A stretch of 15,887 nt of DNA from Rhodobacteraceae bacterium UBA2776 (lineage in GTDB: Bacteria > Pseudomonadota > Alphaproteobacteria > Rhodobacterales > Rhodobacteraceae): contig DEIK01000116.1 in NCBI GenBank assembly GCA_002352425.1, forward strand, positions 1-15,887, read 5' to 3'. The stretch's first letter is position 1. Every line of letters begins with the position of its first letter. A program made the translations under genes and the position numbers. Of this stretch, positions 7,218 through 14,336 are shown piece by piece. The notes below the pieces were generated by a model that saw only the letters and a list, made by a program, of their open reading frames with translations, was not told the DNA's origin and did not search any database.

Positions 7218-8786
7218 CTAATGCGGCAACAGCATACCACGGATAGTGAAGTACAACATTGCGGCAAGTGCGCCAGCAAGCGGCACTGTGATCACCCAGG
7301 CGGCTGCAATTTTCAACAGCATCGAGCGCTTAACCAACTCAGTGTGATAAACTTTGCGAAGCTCTTTGCGTTCCTTTTTGAACAGGTTGGGGCCTTTGTT
7401 TTTCTTTAGGTCGGCCAGCATCATACCCTTTTCATTGACGTCTGCCTTGTCAAATTTATCCAGAAACGCGTCAACCACCTCTGGCGCGTCATCATGGTGA
7501 TGGTCGCGGATGTCATCGAGTAGGCGTGCGTGGTTTGCCTCGAGATACTCGCGCAAAAAGCCGACGCCAAAGATACCGCCAACCGCGATGTGGGTCGAAC
7601 TGACCGGCAGTCCCAGTTGCGACGCGATGATCACCGTGATGGCCGCGGCCATGGCAACGCAAAACGCGCGCATTTTGTCCAGTTCGGTGATCTCGGTGCC
7701 GACTGTGCGGATCAACTTGGGACCATACAGCGCCAAGCCAAGGGCGATACCAACCGCACCAACCAGCATAACCCACATCGGAATTTCGGCCTTGGCGGCA
7801 ACCCCACCGTGCAAGATAGCGTCGTTGATCGCAGCAAGCGGGCCTACGGCGTTGGCGACGTCATTGGCGCCGTGAGCAAAGCTGAGCAGGGCGGCAGCGA
7901 AAATCAGCGGCAGGGTGAACAGCGTGTTGACGCTGTCGCGGTTGTTTTCCAGTTTGTTGGATGCGCGGCTGACCAGTGGCTTGACCAATATCAGCACGGT
8001 AAGGGCAATCGCCAAGCCAATGATCGATGCGGAGATGATATCGAATTTCCACAGTTTTTTCAGACCTTTCAGGATTAGATAGGTCGAAAACGCCCATGTC
8101 ATCATGGCAACGAAATATGGAACCATGCGTTTGGCGGCGGCAATTTTGTCGGCCCGGTAAACGATGGTTCGTTTGATCATATAAAGGAAACTCGCAGCGA
8201 TAATTCCGCCCAATACAGGTGAAATCACCCAGCTGGCAGCAATCATACCAACCTTGTTCCAGTTGGCAATCTCCCAACCAGCTGCCGCGATGCCTGCGCC
8301 CAGAACCCCGCCCACGATCGAATGGGTAGTGGAAACCGGTGCTCCGACTGCTGTTGCGACATTCAACCAGATCGCGGCAGCCAGTAGCGCCGCCATCATT
8401 ACCCAGATAAAGGTTGTGCTATCGGCAATCAGTGCGGGGTCGATGATGCCTTTCTTGATGGTGCTGACAACATCCCCCCCTGCAATTAACGCGCCACCAG
8501 CCTCAAACACAGCGGCAATCAGGATCGCACCGGTTAGGGTCAGCGCTTGCGAGCCGACAGCGGGTCCGACATTATTGGCGACATCGTTGGCGCCAATATT
8601 CAACGCCATATAGCCACCAATCATTGCGGCCACGACAAGCAAATAACTGTCGGCAACGGATTCAAGCCGTGCCGACACAATTAGCATAATTGCGACAATA
8701 AACAGTAGCGCGGTCCCGAGGCGAAACAGTTCACCCCGACCCAGATTTGTCGCCTGTTCCAAGGCTCTGATACTATTTAATTCCAT
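7218..8786 (-). CDS. PiT-family inorganic phosphate transporter
   Basis: Low-affinity inner-membrane carrier that takes up phosphate (often as metal-phosphate) with protons or Na+. The 522 residues show the duplicated PiT signature: GANDVANNVG (65-74) and GANDVANAVG (306-315), each followed by its partner motif, GAPVSTTH (148-155) and GLPVSSTH (392-399). About ten to twelve hydrophobic segments are visible. A hydrophilic, charged stretch (about 412-487, with DHHHDD at 428-433) precedes the last membrane helix and probably lies in the cytoplasm; such an extension is absent from the compact PiT forms. A strong ribosome site, GGGAGGA on the - strand (8797-8803), precedes ATG 8786. It is divergent from the Na+/phosphate cotransporter gene. 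No DUF47/PhoU-like accessory gene, a common PiT partner, is adjacent. E. coli PitA is a distant relative, so no symbol is given. Confidence 0.93.
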   Translation of the reverse strand: MELNSIRALEQATNLGRGELFRLGTALLFIVAIMLIVSARLESVADSYLLVVAAMIGGYMALNIGANDVANNVGPAVGSQALTLTGAILIAAVFEAGGALIAGGDVVSTIKKGIIDPALIADSTTFIWVMMAALLAAAIWLNVATAVGAPVSTTHSIVGGVLGAGIAAAGWEIANWNKVGMIAASWVISPVLGGIIAASFLYMIKRTIVYRADKIAAAKRMVPYFVAMMTWAFSTYLILKGLKKLWKFDIISASIIGLAIALTVLILVKPLVSRASNKLENNRDSVNTLFTLPLIFAAALLSFAHGANDVANAVGPLAAINDAILHGGVAAKAEIPMWVMLVGAVGIALGLALYGPKLIRTVGTEITELDKMRAFCVAMAAAITVIIASQLGLPVSSTHIAVGGIFGVGFLREYLEANHARLLDDIRDHHHDDAPEVVDAFLDKFDKADVNEKGMMLADLKKNKGPNLFKKERKELRKVYHTELVKRSMLLKIAAAWVITVPLAGALAAMLYFTIRGMLLPH

Positions 8787-8806
8787 TGATCTTAGTCCTC
8801 CCGTAA

Positions 8807-8833
8807 CCTGACGGAATACAGCATTTCGTCAGG
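8807..8833. promoter_or_regulatory. Inverted repeat / weak Pho-box candidate ahead of PiT gene
   Basis: CCTGACG (8807-8813) and CGTCAGG (8827-8833) form a perfect inverted repeat around a 13-base spacer, 21 bases upstream of the PiT start codon. Read on the - strand, the same stretch also contains CTGACGA-AATG-CTGTATT (8832-8815). This matches 9 of 14 positions of the PhoB half-site consensus CTGTCAT repeated with a four-base gap. It could be an operator, an mRNA hairpin over the leader, or a degenerate Pho box. The inverted repeat itself is certain; its role is not. Confidence 0.5.
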
Positions 8834-9057
8834 CCTGTTTCGTTATGCAGTTCAATTTCCAAACAGTTCATGAAGACAGATTCAGCTTAACCCCTCACCA
8901 AACCGGTGCCTTCGAAATCACAGAATTATCAAATACAACGGTGCGATTTTGTCTATGATTCACATCAAAGATGGTGCGGATACCTGCTATGCGCTGGCGG
9001 CATGGCAACGGCGCAAAGGAAAACCGATCGCGGGGCGAATCTTCTCGCAACTTTATG

Positions 9058-9069
9058 TACGCGTGCGTA
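9058..9069. promoter_or_regulatory. Short palindrome before the Na+/phosphate cotransporter
   Basis: TACGC and GCGTA are separated by two bases, ending 37 bases before the proposed GTG start at 9107. The position suits an operator or a leader hairpin. A 12-base palindrome is short enough to arise by chance. Confidence 0.35.
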
Positions 9070-9106
9070 TACACGGCTTAGTAAATTCGTGCTGGGTGGT
9101 GGTACT

Positions 9107-10909
9107 GTGATCAAACGAATAATACTTCCTGCAATTCTTATTGTTTTGGCCTTTGGTTTCTGGATCAGTCCGAACTTCAAAGAAATTGCCGCGGGTGTTT
9201 CGATATTCCTGTTCGGGATGATCTTTCTTGAGGATGGATTTCGGGCATTCACTGGCGGAGTTCTGGAAAAGCTGCTGGCGAAAACCACCGACAAACTATG
9301 GAAAAGCATTTCATTTGGTGTCGTCAGCACGACCGTGATGCAATCGAGTTCGCTGGTTTCGGTCATAACCATTTCGTTCCTTAGCTCGGGCCTTGTTGGT
9401 TTGGCCGCCGGGATCGGAATTATCTTTGGTGCGAACCTTGGGACGACAACCGGTGCATGGTTGATTGCCGGTTTCGGGCTGAAGGTGAAAATCTCGGCTT
9501 ATGCAATGCCGATGCTGGTTTTTGGCGTGATCTTGGTGTTTCAAAAATCGCGAAACCTAAAAGGGATCGGCTATGTTTTGGCCGGTCTTGGCCTGCTGTT
9601 TTTGGGTATCCATCATATGAAAGAAGGGTTCGAGGCGTTTCGCGAAACCATCGATCTAACCCAGTTTGCAGTTGGTGGTTACGCGGGCCTGTTCCTGTTT
9701 GCCGCAATCGGTATCGCCGCAACCGTGATCATGCAAAGCTCGCACGCGACGCTCGTTATTATTATCACGGCGCTTTCTGTCGGACAGATCACTTATGAAA
9801 ATGCACTGGCGTTGGCAATCGGGGCAAATGTAGGCACGACAATCACCGCGATTATTGGGGCGATGAGCGCTAATTATCAGGGGAAACGTTTGGCCGGCGC
9901 GCATCTAATTTTCAATATGATCACTGGCCTGATCGCCATTGCCTTTATCTGGCAAATTATCTGGAGCGTTGACTGGATCAGCACAAACGTTGGTATCGCC
10001 GATGATAACTACACCATGAAACTGGCCGTGTTCCACACCGTGTTCAACCTGATTGGCGTAATCGTAATGGCACCATTTGTCGGGGCCCTTGTGCGTTTTC
10101 TGGAACGGGCCCTTCCAACACCCGAAGCCTCGATTGTCGAGGCGCAATTCCTGAACGCTTCTGCGGCTGACTTTCCCGAAACCTTGCTGGCGTCGGTGCG
10201 CAACGAAGTATTCCACCTTTATGACAATGCATATAAGATCATTGCCCACGGTATTAATGTTCACCGCAGCACCATTACCTCGGATCTCATTCTCGAGGAC
10301 GAATTGAAATCGTCGAAAGAGATCATCAAAGAAGATGTTAGCGAGCAGTACACCCGCAGTATCAAGAGCCTTCATTCGGCGATTATAGATTTTACTGGAA
10401 CCGCCCATATCCAGCTTAGTTCTGATTTTTCAAGCCACCTTTACGATCTGCGGCGTGCCAGCCAGCGAATTGTTCAGGCTGTTAAGGATGCCCAACATCT
10501 GCAAAAAAACATTGACCGGTTCGGGGCAAGCCGAAACAAGGCAATCCGCAATGAATATAACAATATCCGGATCAATATTGCCCGCATTTTGCGGTTGATC
10601 GAACAGTTGCGAAGCGGCGACCCTGATGTCGACGTTTTTGATCTGGATGATAATAAACTGTCTGCCAAAGAAGGCCGCAATGCGACGTTACGCAATATTG
10701 ACTCGATGATCCGCGACGGGCAGATTACGGCAGAGATGGCGACATCTCTAATGAATGATCTAAGCTATAGTAAATCTATCATCAGCGATTTGACCCGCGC
10801 AGGGAAAGTACTGCTGGGCGAAAGTAATGCCGCACTGATGGAAGGCCAAAGCATAATGGGTCTGGAAGACGAAGAAATTCGCAACCTTACCCAACCGGAT
10901 GATGCCTAG
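9107..10909 (+). CDS. Na+/phosphate cotransporter with PhoU-like domain
   Basis: Inner-membrane Na+-coupled phosphate transporter of the NptA/YjbB (SLC34-like) family, 601 residues from GTG 9107. After a first membrane helix (about 5-20) come the two inverted family repeats: QSSS (79-82) with GANLGTT (108-114), and QSSH (210-213) with GANVGTT (239-245). The C-terminal part (about 360-601) is soluble and helical, as in the PhoU-like domain fused to many members, and probably senses or gates transport from the cytoplasm. The frame is open back to 8906. GTG 9107 was chosen because the membrane domain begins at once and GGTGG repeats (9094-9102) can serve as ribosome site; an ATG at 9002 is the alternative. 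It is divergent from the PiT gene and followed after 43 bases by a small coiled-coil gene. YjbB of E. coli has been linked to phosphate export, so direction is not certain. Confidence 0.9.
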   Translation: MIKRIILPAILIVLAFGFWISPNFKEIAAGVSIFLFGMIFLEDGFRAFTGGVLEKLLAKTTDKLWKSISFGVVSTTVMQSSSLVSVITISFLSSGLVGLAAGIGIIFGANLGTTTGAWLIAGFGLKVKISAYAMPMLVFGVILVFQKSRNLKGIGYVLAGLGLLFLGIHHMKEGFEAFRETIDLTQFAVGGYAGLFLFAAIGIAATVIMQSSHATLVIIITALSVGQITYENALALAIGANVGTTITAIIGAMSANYQGKRLAGAHLIFNMITGLIAIAFIWQIIWSVDWISTNVGIADDNYTMKLAVFHTVFNLIGVIVMAPFVGALVRFLERALPTPEASIVEAQFLNASAADFPETLLASVRNEVFHLYDNAYKIIAHGINVHRSTITSDLILEDELKSSKEIIKEDVSEQYTRSIKSLHSAIIDFTGTAHIQLSSDFSSHLYDLRRASQRIVQAVKDAQHLQKNIDRFGASRNKAIRNEYNNIRINIARILRLIEQLRSGDPDVDVFDLDDNKLSAKEGRNATLRNIDSMIRDGQITAEMATSLMNDLSYSKSIISDLTRAGKVLLGESNAALMEGQSIMGLEDEEIRNLTQPDDA

Positions 10910-10952
10910 CTCTAGCGACTTGAAGCGCTCAGATTAATGGGGAGATGGAAAG

Positions 10953-11207
10953 ATGGGATTAAAGGATATTCTAAGCAAACTGGACAAGGTTCTGGACACA
11001 AAAAAAGGCCGCGCAGTAAAGCAAGCAGAAGCGATTGAAGAACTGATCACCAAGCTGGTTGCAAAAGAAGCAAAGTATAAAGCCAAGCTTGGGCTGGCAG
11101 AAACACCGCGGGAAAAGGAAAAGCTTGAGCGCAAGATCAAGGTTTGCGAAGCACAAATCGCAAAAGGCCGTGCCGCGGAAATAGCGCTGCTGGCGGACGT
11201 ACACTAA
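10953..11207 (+). CDS. Small charged coiled-coil protein
   Basis: An 84-residue soluble protein I do not recognise. It is rich in Lys, Glu and Ala with no Cys-His cluster, membrane helix or signal peptide apart from one Cys near residue 69. Nearly the whole length should be helical: an N-terminal amphipathic piece MGLKDILSKLDKVLDT, then two helices around a TPREKEK turn at about 51-57, giving a helical hairpin or coiled coil. A strong ribosome site GGGGAG (10939-10944) sits eight bases before the ATG. It begins 43 bases after the cotransporter stop on the same strand with no terminator between, so co-transcription is likely. A role with the cotransporter's PhoU-like domain is possible but only an inference from position. 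Its 3' end abuts a decayed IS6 element. Confidence 0.8.
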   Translation: MGLKDILSKLDKVLDTKKGRAVKQAEAIEELITKLVAKEAKYKAKLGLAETPREKEKLERKIKVCEAQIAKGRAAEIALLADVH

Positions 11208-11244
11208 AGGGCATTGCCAAGTAGTTGACATTGATCAAGAAGAG

Positions 11245-11753
11245 GCTTTTGTGGGCACGGTGATCAGCGCACGGGGCAAGTGTTCTGATCGGCTTGCAAT
11301 AACTGCGCAGCTTGTCCGTGATCACTACGCGTGGTTGGCCAAACCGGACGATCAGGTTTTGCAGGAACCGCTTTGCGTCTTGGCTGAACTCGGATGTCCA
11401 GAACATCCACTGCCCGGCAGTACATGTTTACATGCACGAGAGGGGCCGTTCACATCGATCGCGCGCCACAGCCAAAACTTCTGACCCCGGATCGAGATCA
11501 CGACTTCATCGAGGTGCCATTTATTACCAGGCCGGGGGCGATCCCGTTTGACGCAGCCGGCAAAATGTCGGCCAAAGCGATTGACCCAGAACCGGACAGC
11601 TTCGCGACTGACTACAATGCCGCGCTCAGCCAACAGGTCCTCAACATCCGCGGCGCTCAAGGCAAAGCGGTGATACGCCCAAACGGCGTAGGCGATGATC
11701 TCACGGGGAAAACGGAAGCCTCTCAGGCGCGGTATTTGTGTTGGAGTTTTCAT
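11245..11753 (-). pseudogene. IS6-family transposase, frameshifted and truncated
   Basis: From ATG 11753 on the - strand the protein begins MKTPTQIPRLRGFRFP, then EIIAYAVWAYHRFALSAADV, DLLAERGIVVS, and WHLDEV (first catalytic Asp), up to RAIDVNG. That is typical of IS6-family transposases. The normal continuation DVLDI is found 37 bases further on in another frame (11407), so about 37 bases appear to be inserted. A second shift moves to the frame carrying AKRFLQNLIVRFGQPRVV and ITDKLRSY (second catalytic Asp). Homology ends at CADHRAHK near 11245, before the region with the catalytic Glu. With two frameshifts and the last catalytic residue missing, it cannot make an active enzyme. No terminal inverted repeats or target duplication were found. 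Confidence 0.85.
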
Positions 11754-11901
11754 GACATAGCCATACACTGGAGAAACAAGGCGAACAACTTGCCAATGCT
11801 GTTCTCCTGGGAAGGGCACAGCCCGAAACCGTCAAAAGATTTTGGGTAAGCCGAACACCCAAGGCTTGCCCATACACCACAGCGCGTGCCACTCTGACGC
11901 C

Positions 11902-13464
11902 ATGGTAATGATCAAATCCTTTGACCCGTTGACGCCCGCTGAACAAAAGCTGTTGACCGAATGCGCCAGCCCGACCCGTATCATGGTAGGCGATGGTGAA
12001 TTGCCGCCTAAATCCACACCCGATTGCACCATCCGCGCCGCGCTGATCCGGTTTATCCTGCTGGGCGGGGTTGATCTGGATGAAAAGGGCCTGCGACTGC
12101 GTGGTGCATGGATCAAGGGGGTTCTAGACCTGCAAGGCAGCGATTGCGCCCGCGACATTACTCTGACCCGTTGTCAGATTGACGAGGCCCCGACGCTGGT
12201 CAATACCAGCCTGCGTGGGTTACATATTTCTGGCTGTCATATCAAAGGCCTTTCGGCAGATAACGCCAGTTTTTCCGGATCGCTTTATATCCGGTCGGGG
12301 ACGTTGGTTAGCGGCGAAATTGGTCTTGCTGGTGCGCGGATCAAAGGCGATTTGCAACTGTGTGATGTGGTGATCAACCCCACGGGGCAAGATGCGGTTT
12401 TTGCGCCTTCTCTGCGGGTTGAAGGCTCGGTCTTTCTGGGCAACTACCCTTATGGTGATGGGGCTACGACGCTTGCAGTGAACGGTAGCCTGTTCTTTTC
12501 CTCGGCACGGGTCGAGCATGACTTTTTCGTTACTAACACAGCTATTTCCCCAATGGATGCGGCAATGGGCGATGCCGTTTTCGGTGCGACCGAAGAGCAC
12601 GGCAGCGATATTGCCTTATCTTTGGCGCGGGCGCGGATCGGAGGGTTGCTATATTTTCAGGATAATCAGGTGGCGCGCGGGATTGTGAATTTGGCGGGGG
12701 CCCAAGTGGCACGCCTAAAGGATGAACCAGCTGGGCCCGGGGCGAATTACCCGATCCGGCTGGACGGGTTTCGCTATACGGATTTCTCGCGTCATACGGA
12801 TACGTCGGTGGCCTCAAGGTTGGCTTGGCTGGATCGCCGCCCCGTTGGGACGCCATTTACCACGCAACCCTTTGAACAGCTTGCTTATGTGTTGGGCCAA
12901 ATGGGCCATCGCAACGATGCCCGTACGGTTTTGATGCACAAGGAGCGTTTGCAGCGTGCTGAAAGCCGGCGGATACTGAAGCATGAGAGCCGTCCGGTGC
13001 GCTGGTTGTTGTCAGCCGGCACCGATCCGGTGCTGCGGTTTACCATCGGCTATGGCTATCGGCCTGCACGCGCGGTGGGCTGGGCTTTGATCCTGATTAT
13101 TGGGCTTGGCCTGTTTTTCCGCGCGACGTGGCAAGCGGGAGATATGACGCCGAATGCGGCCCCAATACTGGTGTCAAAAGGATGGATTGAAGCAACCGAA
13201 ACCCATCCCGAAAATCCCGGCGCATTCTGGTCAGATACGGGGCAGGCGGGGCAGGATTGGGAGACATTTTTTAGCTTTGCCTATGCCGCTGATCTGGTGA
13301 TCCCGATTGTTAATCTAGGGCAGGAAAGCGCATGGGCACCGTCAACATCTCGCAGCCCGCTGGGGCGGATCGGGTGGTGGTTGCGTTGGTTTGCGAAAGG
13401 GTTGGGGTGGATTGTTACGGCGCTGGGCGCGGCGGCAATCACCGGGGTCATTCGCAAGGATTAG
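11902..13464 (+). CDS. Membrane-anchored beta-helix-like repeat protein, function unknown
   Basis: From ATG 11902 the protein has 520 residues. About residues 60-290 consist of irregular repeats of the form L-R/x-G-A-x-I-x-G-x-L-x-L (for example LRLRGAWIKGVLDLQGSD, GLAGARIKGDLQLCD, LARARIGGLLYFQ), which suggests a right-handed beta-helix akin to pentapeptide-repeat proteins. A helical segment follows, FEQLAYVLGQMGHRNDARTV (about 324-343). The C-terminus has YGYRP (384-388), a membrane helix (391-408), a polar stretch with AYAADLVIPIVNLGQ (about 460-474) and a last helix (497-517) before IRKD. There is no signal peptide, so the repeats should face the cytoplasm. Similar proteins occur in actinobacteria, sometimes labelled 'membrane-associated oxidoreductase' without support. 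The frame is open from TTG 11842, but that part borders the IS6 remnant. No good ribosome site precedes 11842, 11902 or 11908, so the start is uncertain. Confidence 0.8.
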   Translation: MVMIKSFDPLTPAEQKLLTECASPTRIMVGDGELPPKSTPDCTIRAALIRFILLGGVDLDEKGLRLRGAWIKGVLDLQGSDCARDITLTRCQIDEAPTLVNTSLRGLHISGCHIKGLSADNASFSGSLYIRSGTLVSGEIGLAGARIKGDLQLCDVVINPTGQDAVFAPSLRVEGSVFLGNYPYGDGATTLAVNGSLFFSSARVEHDFFVTNTAISPMDAAMGDAVFGATEEHGSDIALSLARARIGGLLYFQDNQVARGIVNLAGAQVARLKDEPAGPGANYPIRLDGFRYTDFSRHTDTSVASRLAWLDRRPVGTPFTTQPFEQLAYVLGQMGHRNDARTVLMHKERLQRAESRRILKHESRPVRWLLSAGTDPVLRFTIGYGYRPARAVGWALILIIGLGLFFRATWQAGDMTPNAAPILVSKGWIEATETHPENPGAFWSDTGQAGQDWETFFSFAYAADLVIPIVNLGQESAWAPSTSRSPLGRIGWWLRWFAKGLGWIVTALGAAAITGVIRKD

Positions 13465-13492
13465 AGCCGAATATCAAAGTATGGATAGTGTA

Positions 13493-13529
13493 TGGAAAAC
13501 GTATGAATTTAATACATACTCTGTTTCCA
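13493..13529. other. Imperfect hairpin between convergent genes
   Basis: TGGAAA (13493-13498) pairs with TTTCCA (13524-13529), and inside it GTATG (13501-13505) pairs with CATAC (13515-13519) around an AT-rich loop. It lies in the 68-base gap between the repeat-protein gene and the convergent phosphatase gene. It could slow transcription from both sides, but it lacks a GC-rich stem and a U-run. Confidence 0.3.
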
Positions 13530-13532
13530 GAC

Positions 13533-14249
13533 CTAAGGCACAAGAGGCACGCGCCCCTCTCCTTCAAGAATCCAGCAATCTGTCCCTTCAAACACCGCGG
13601 CTGTCAGCGGGTCGCCATATCCGGCCCCTGTATCAAGATTGACCCGGTTTCCGTAATGTGTGGCCTTATCCACGGGCGTGTGCCCATGCACAATGAGCAC
13701 CTCGAAAGGCTGGATTTCCATGTGGAACGGCCCCCTGACCCACAAAAGATCATCCTCGGTTTGATCGTTAAGCGGCACTCCCGGCATGATGCCTGCGTGG
13801 ACAAAGGCGACATCGCCAAAACGGTGCATTAGGGGCATGTTAGCCAAAAACTGTTTATGGCTTTTTGGCACAGCACTTTGCACTTCATCATGATGAGTAT
13901 TTCCATCCACGCCGTAAGAGGCAAGCGTTTCCGTTCCGCCAAGGCGCGGGTGGAGCCAATCGAGTTTGGTGGACAGGCGCGGATCGTGATATGTGGGGTC
14001 GTTCACGTACCCTGCAAACATCCGGTCATGATTGCCTTTGACCGTTAGCCAAGGTTCACCACGGTCAATCCCGTCAATCAGCAACTGTATTACGCCTTTG
14101 CTGTCGGGACCGCGATCTGTCAAATCGCCTAGATGCACGACGGGAGCTTGCATATCTCCGGTACGCTGCCGATCTGCTGCAATTCGTTCGTGCGCGGCAT
14201 GTAGCATCCCGATCTGGCCGTGAATATCACCGATTGCGTAGACGCGCAT
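13533..14249 (-). CDS. PPP-family metallophosphoesterase
   Basis: A 238-residue cytoplasmic phosphoesterase of the bacterial PPP (serine/threonine phosphatase / ApaH-like) group. All metal-binding motifs are present: GDIHG (Asp8, His10), GDLTDRG (Asp42), GNHD (Asn73, His74), FVHAG (His151) and VHGHT (His190). It should use two metal ions to hydrolyse phosphate esters; the substrate could be phosphoprotein or a dinucleoside polyphosphate and cannot be told apart from sequence. The length is close to E. coli PrpA/PrpB (about 218) and shorter than ApaH (about 280). Its ribosome site AAGGAA (- strand, 14262-14257) lies seven bases before the ATG. It is downstream of serA in the same direction but separated from it by an intrinsic terminator, so it is probably transcribed on its own. 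Confidence 0.92.
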   Translation of the reverse strand: MRVYAIGDIHGQIGMLHAAHERIAADRQRTGDMQAPVVHLGDLTDRGPDSKGVIQLLIDGIDRGEPWLTVKGNHDRMFAGYVNDPTYHDPRLSTKLDWLHPRLGGTETLASYGVDGNTHHDEVQSAVPKSHKQFLANMPLMHRFGDVAFVHAGIMPGVPLNDQTEDDLLWVRGPFHMEIQPFEVLIVHGHTPVDKATHYGNRVNLDTGAGYGDPLTAAVFEGTDCWILEGEGRVPLVP

Positions 14250-14275
14250 TTCTTGTTCCTTTTTCTTACCTGCTC

Positions 14276-14313
14276 AAAAACCAAAGGCCCCTTGATTGTC
14301 CACAGGGCCTTTG
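14276..14313 (-). terminator. Intrinsic terminator of serA
   Basis: On the - strand a nine-base-pair stem (CAAAGGCCC with GGGCCTTTG, 14313-14305 and 14290-14282) closes a 14-base loop and is followed by GGTTTTTG, a run of five T at 14280-14276. It starts 23 bases after the serA stop codon and ends before the phosphatase ribosome site. Confidence 0.8.
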
Positions 14314-14336
14314 ATCATATGGCTGAAACCGGTTGC

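Larger units (their letters stand above)
8787..9106. promoter_or_regulatory. Shared divergent control region of two phosphate transporters
   Basis: This 320-base spacer should contain the promoters of both importers. It holds a perfect inverted repeat (8807-8833) and a short palindrome (9058-9069), described separately. I could not place -10/-35 pairs with confidence. The + strand frame is open from 8906 to the cotransporter, but the encoded 67 residues (rich in Q, C, R) look unlike a protein N-terminus and are treated as leader DNA. Confidence 0.6.

Noticed and set aside
11137..11849. Separate + strand genes at 11251-11484, 11312-11551 and 11394-11849
   Set aside because: They are antisense to the IS6 transposase remnant and their products show no protein-like pattern.
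11842..11901. TTG start giving 20 extra residues to the repeat protein
   Set aside because: No ribosome site precedes it and the extra residues border the IS6 remnant; ATG 11902 or 11908 is more likely, though neither has a good ribosome site.
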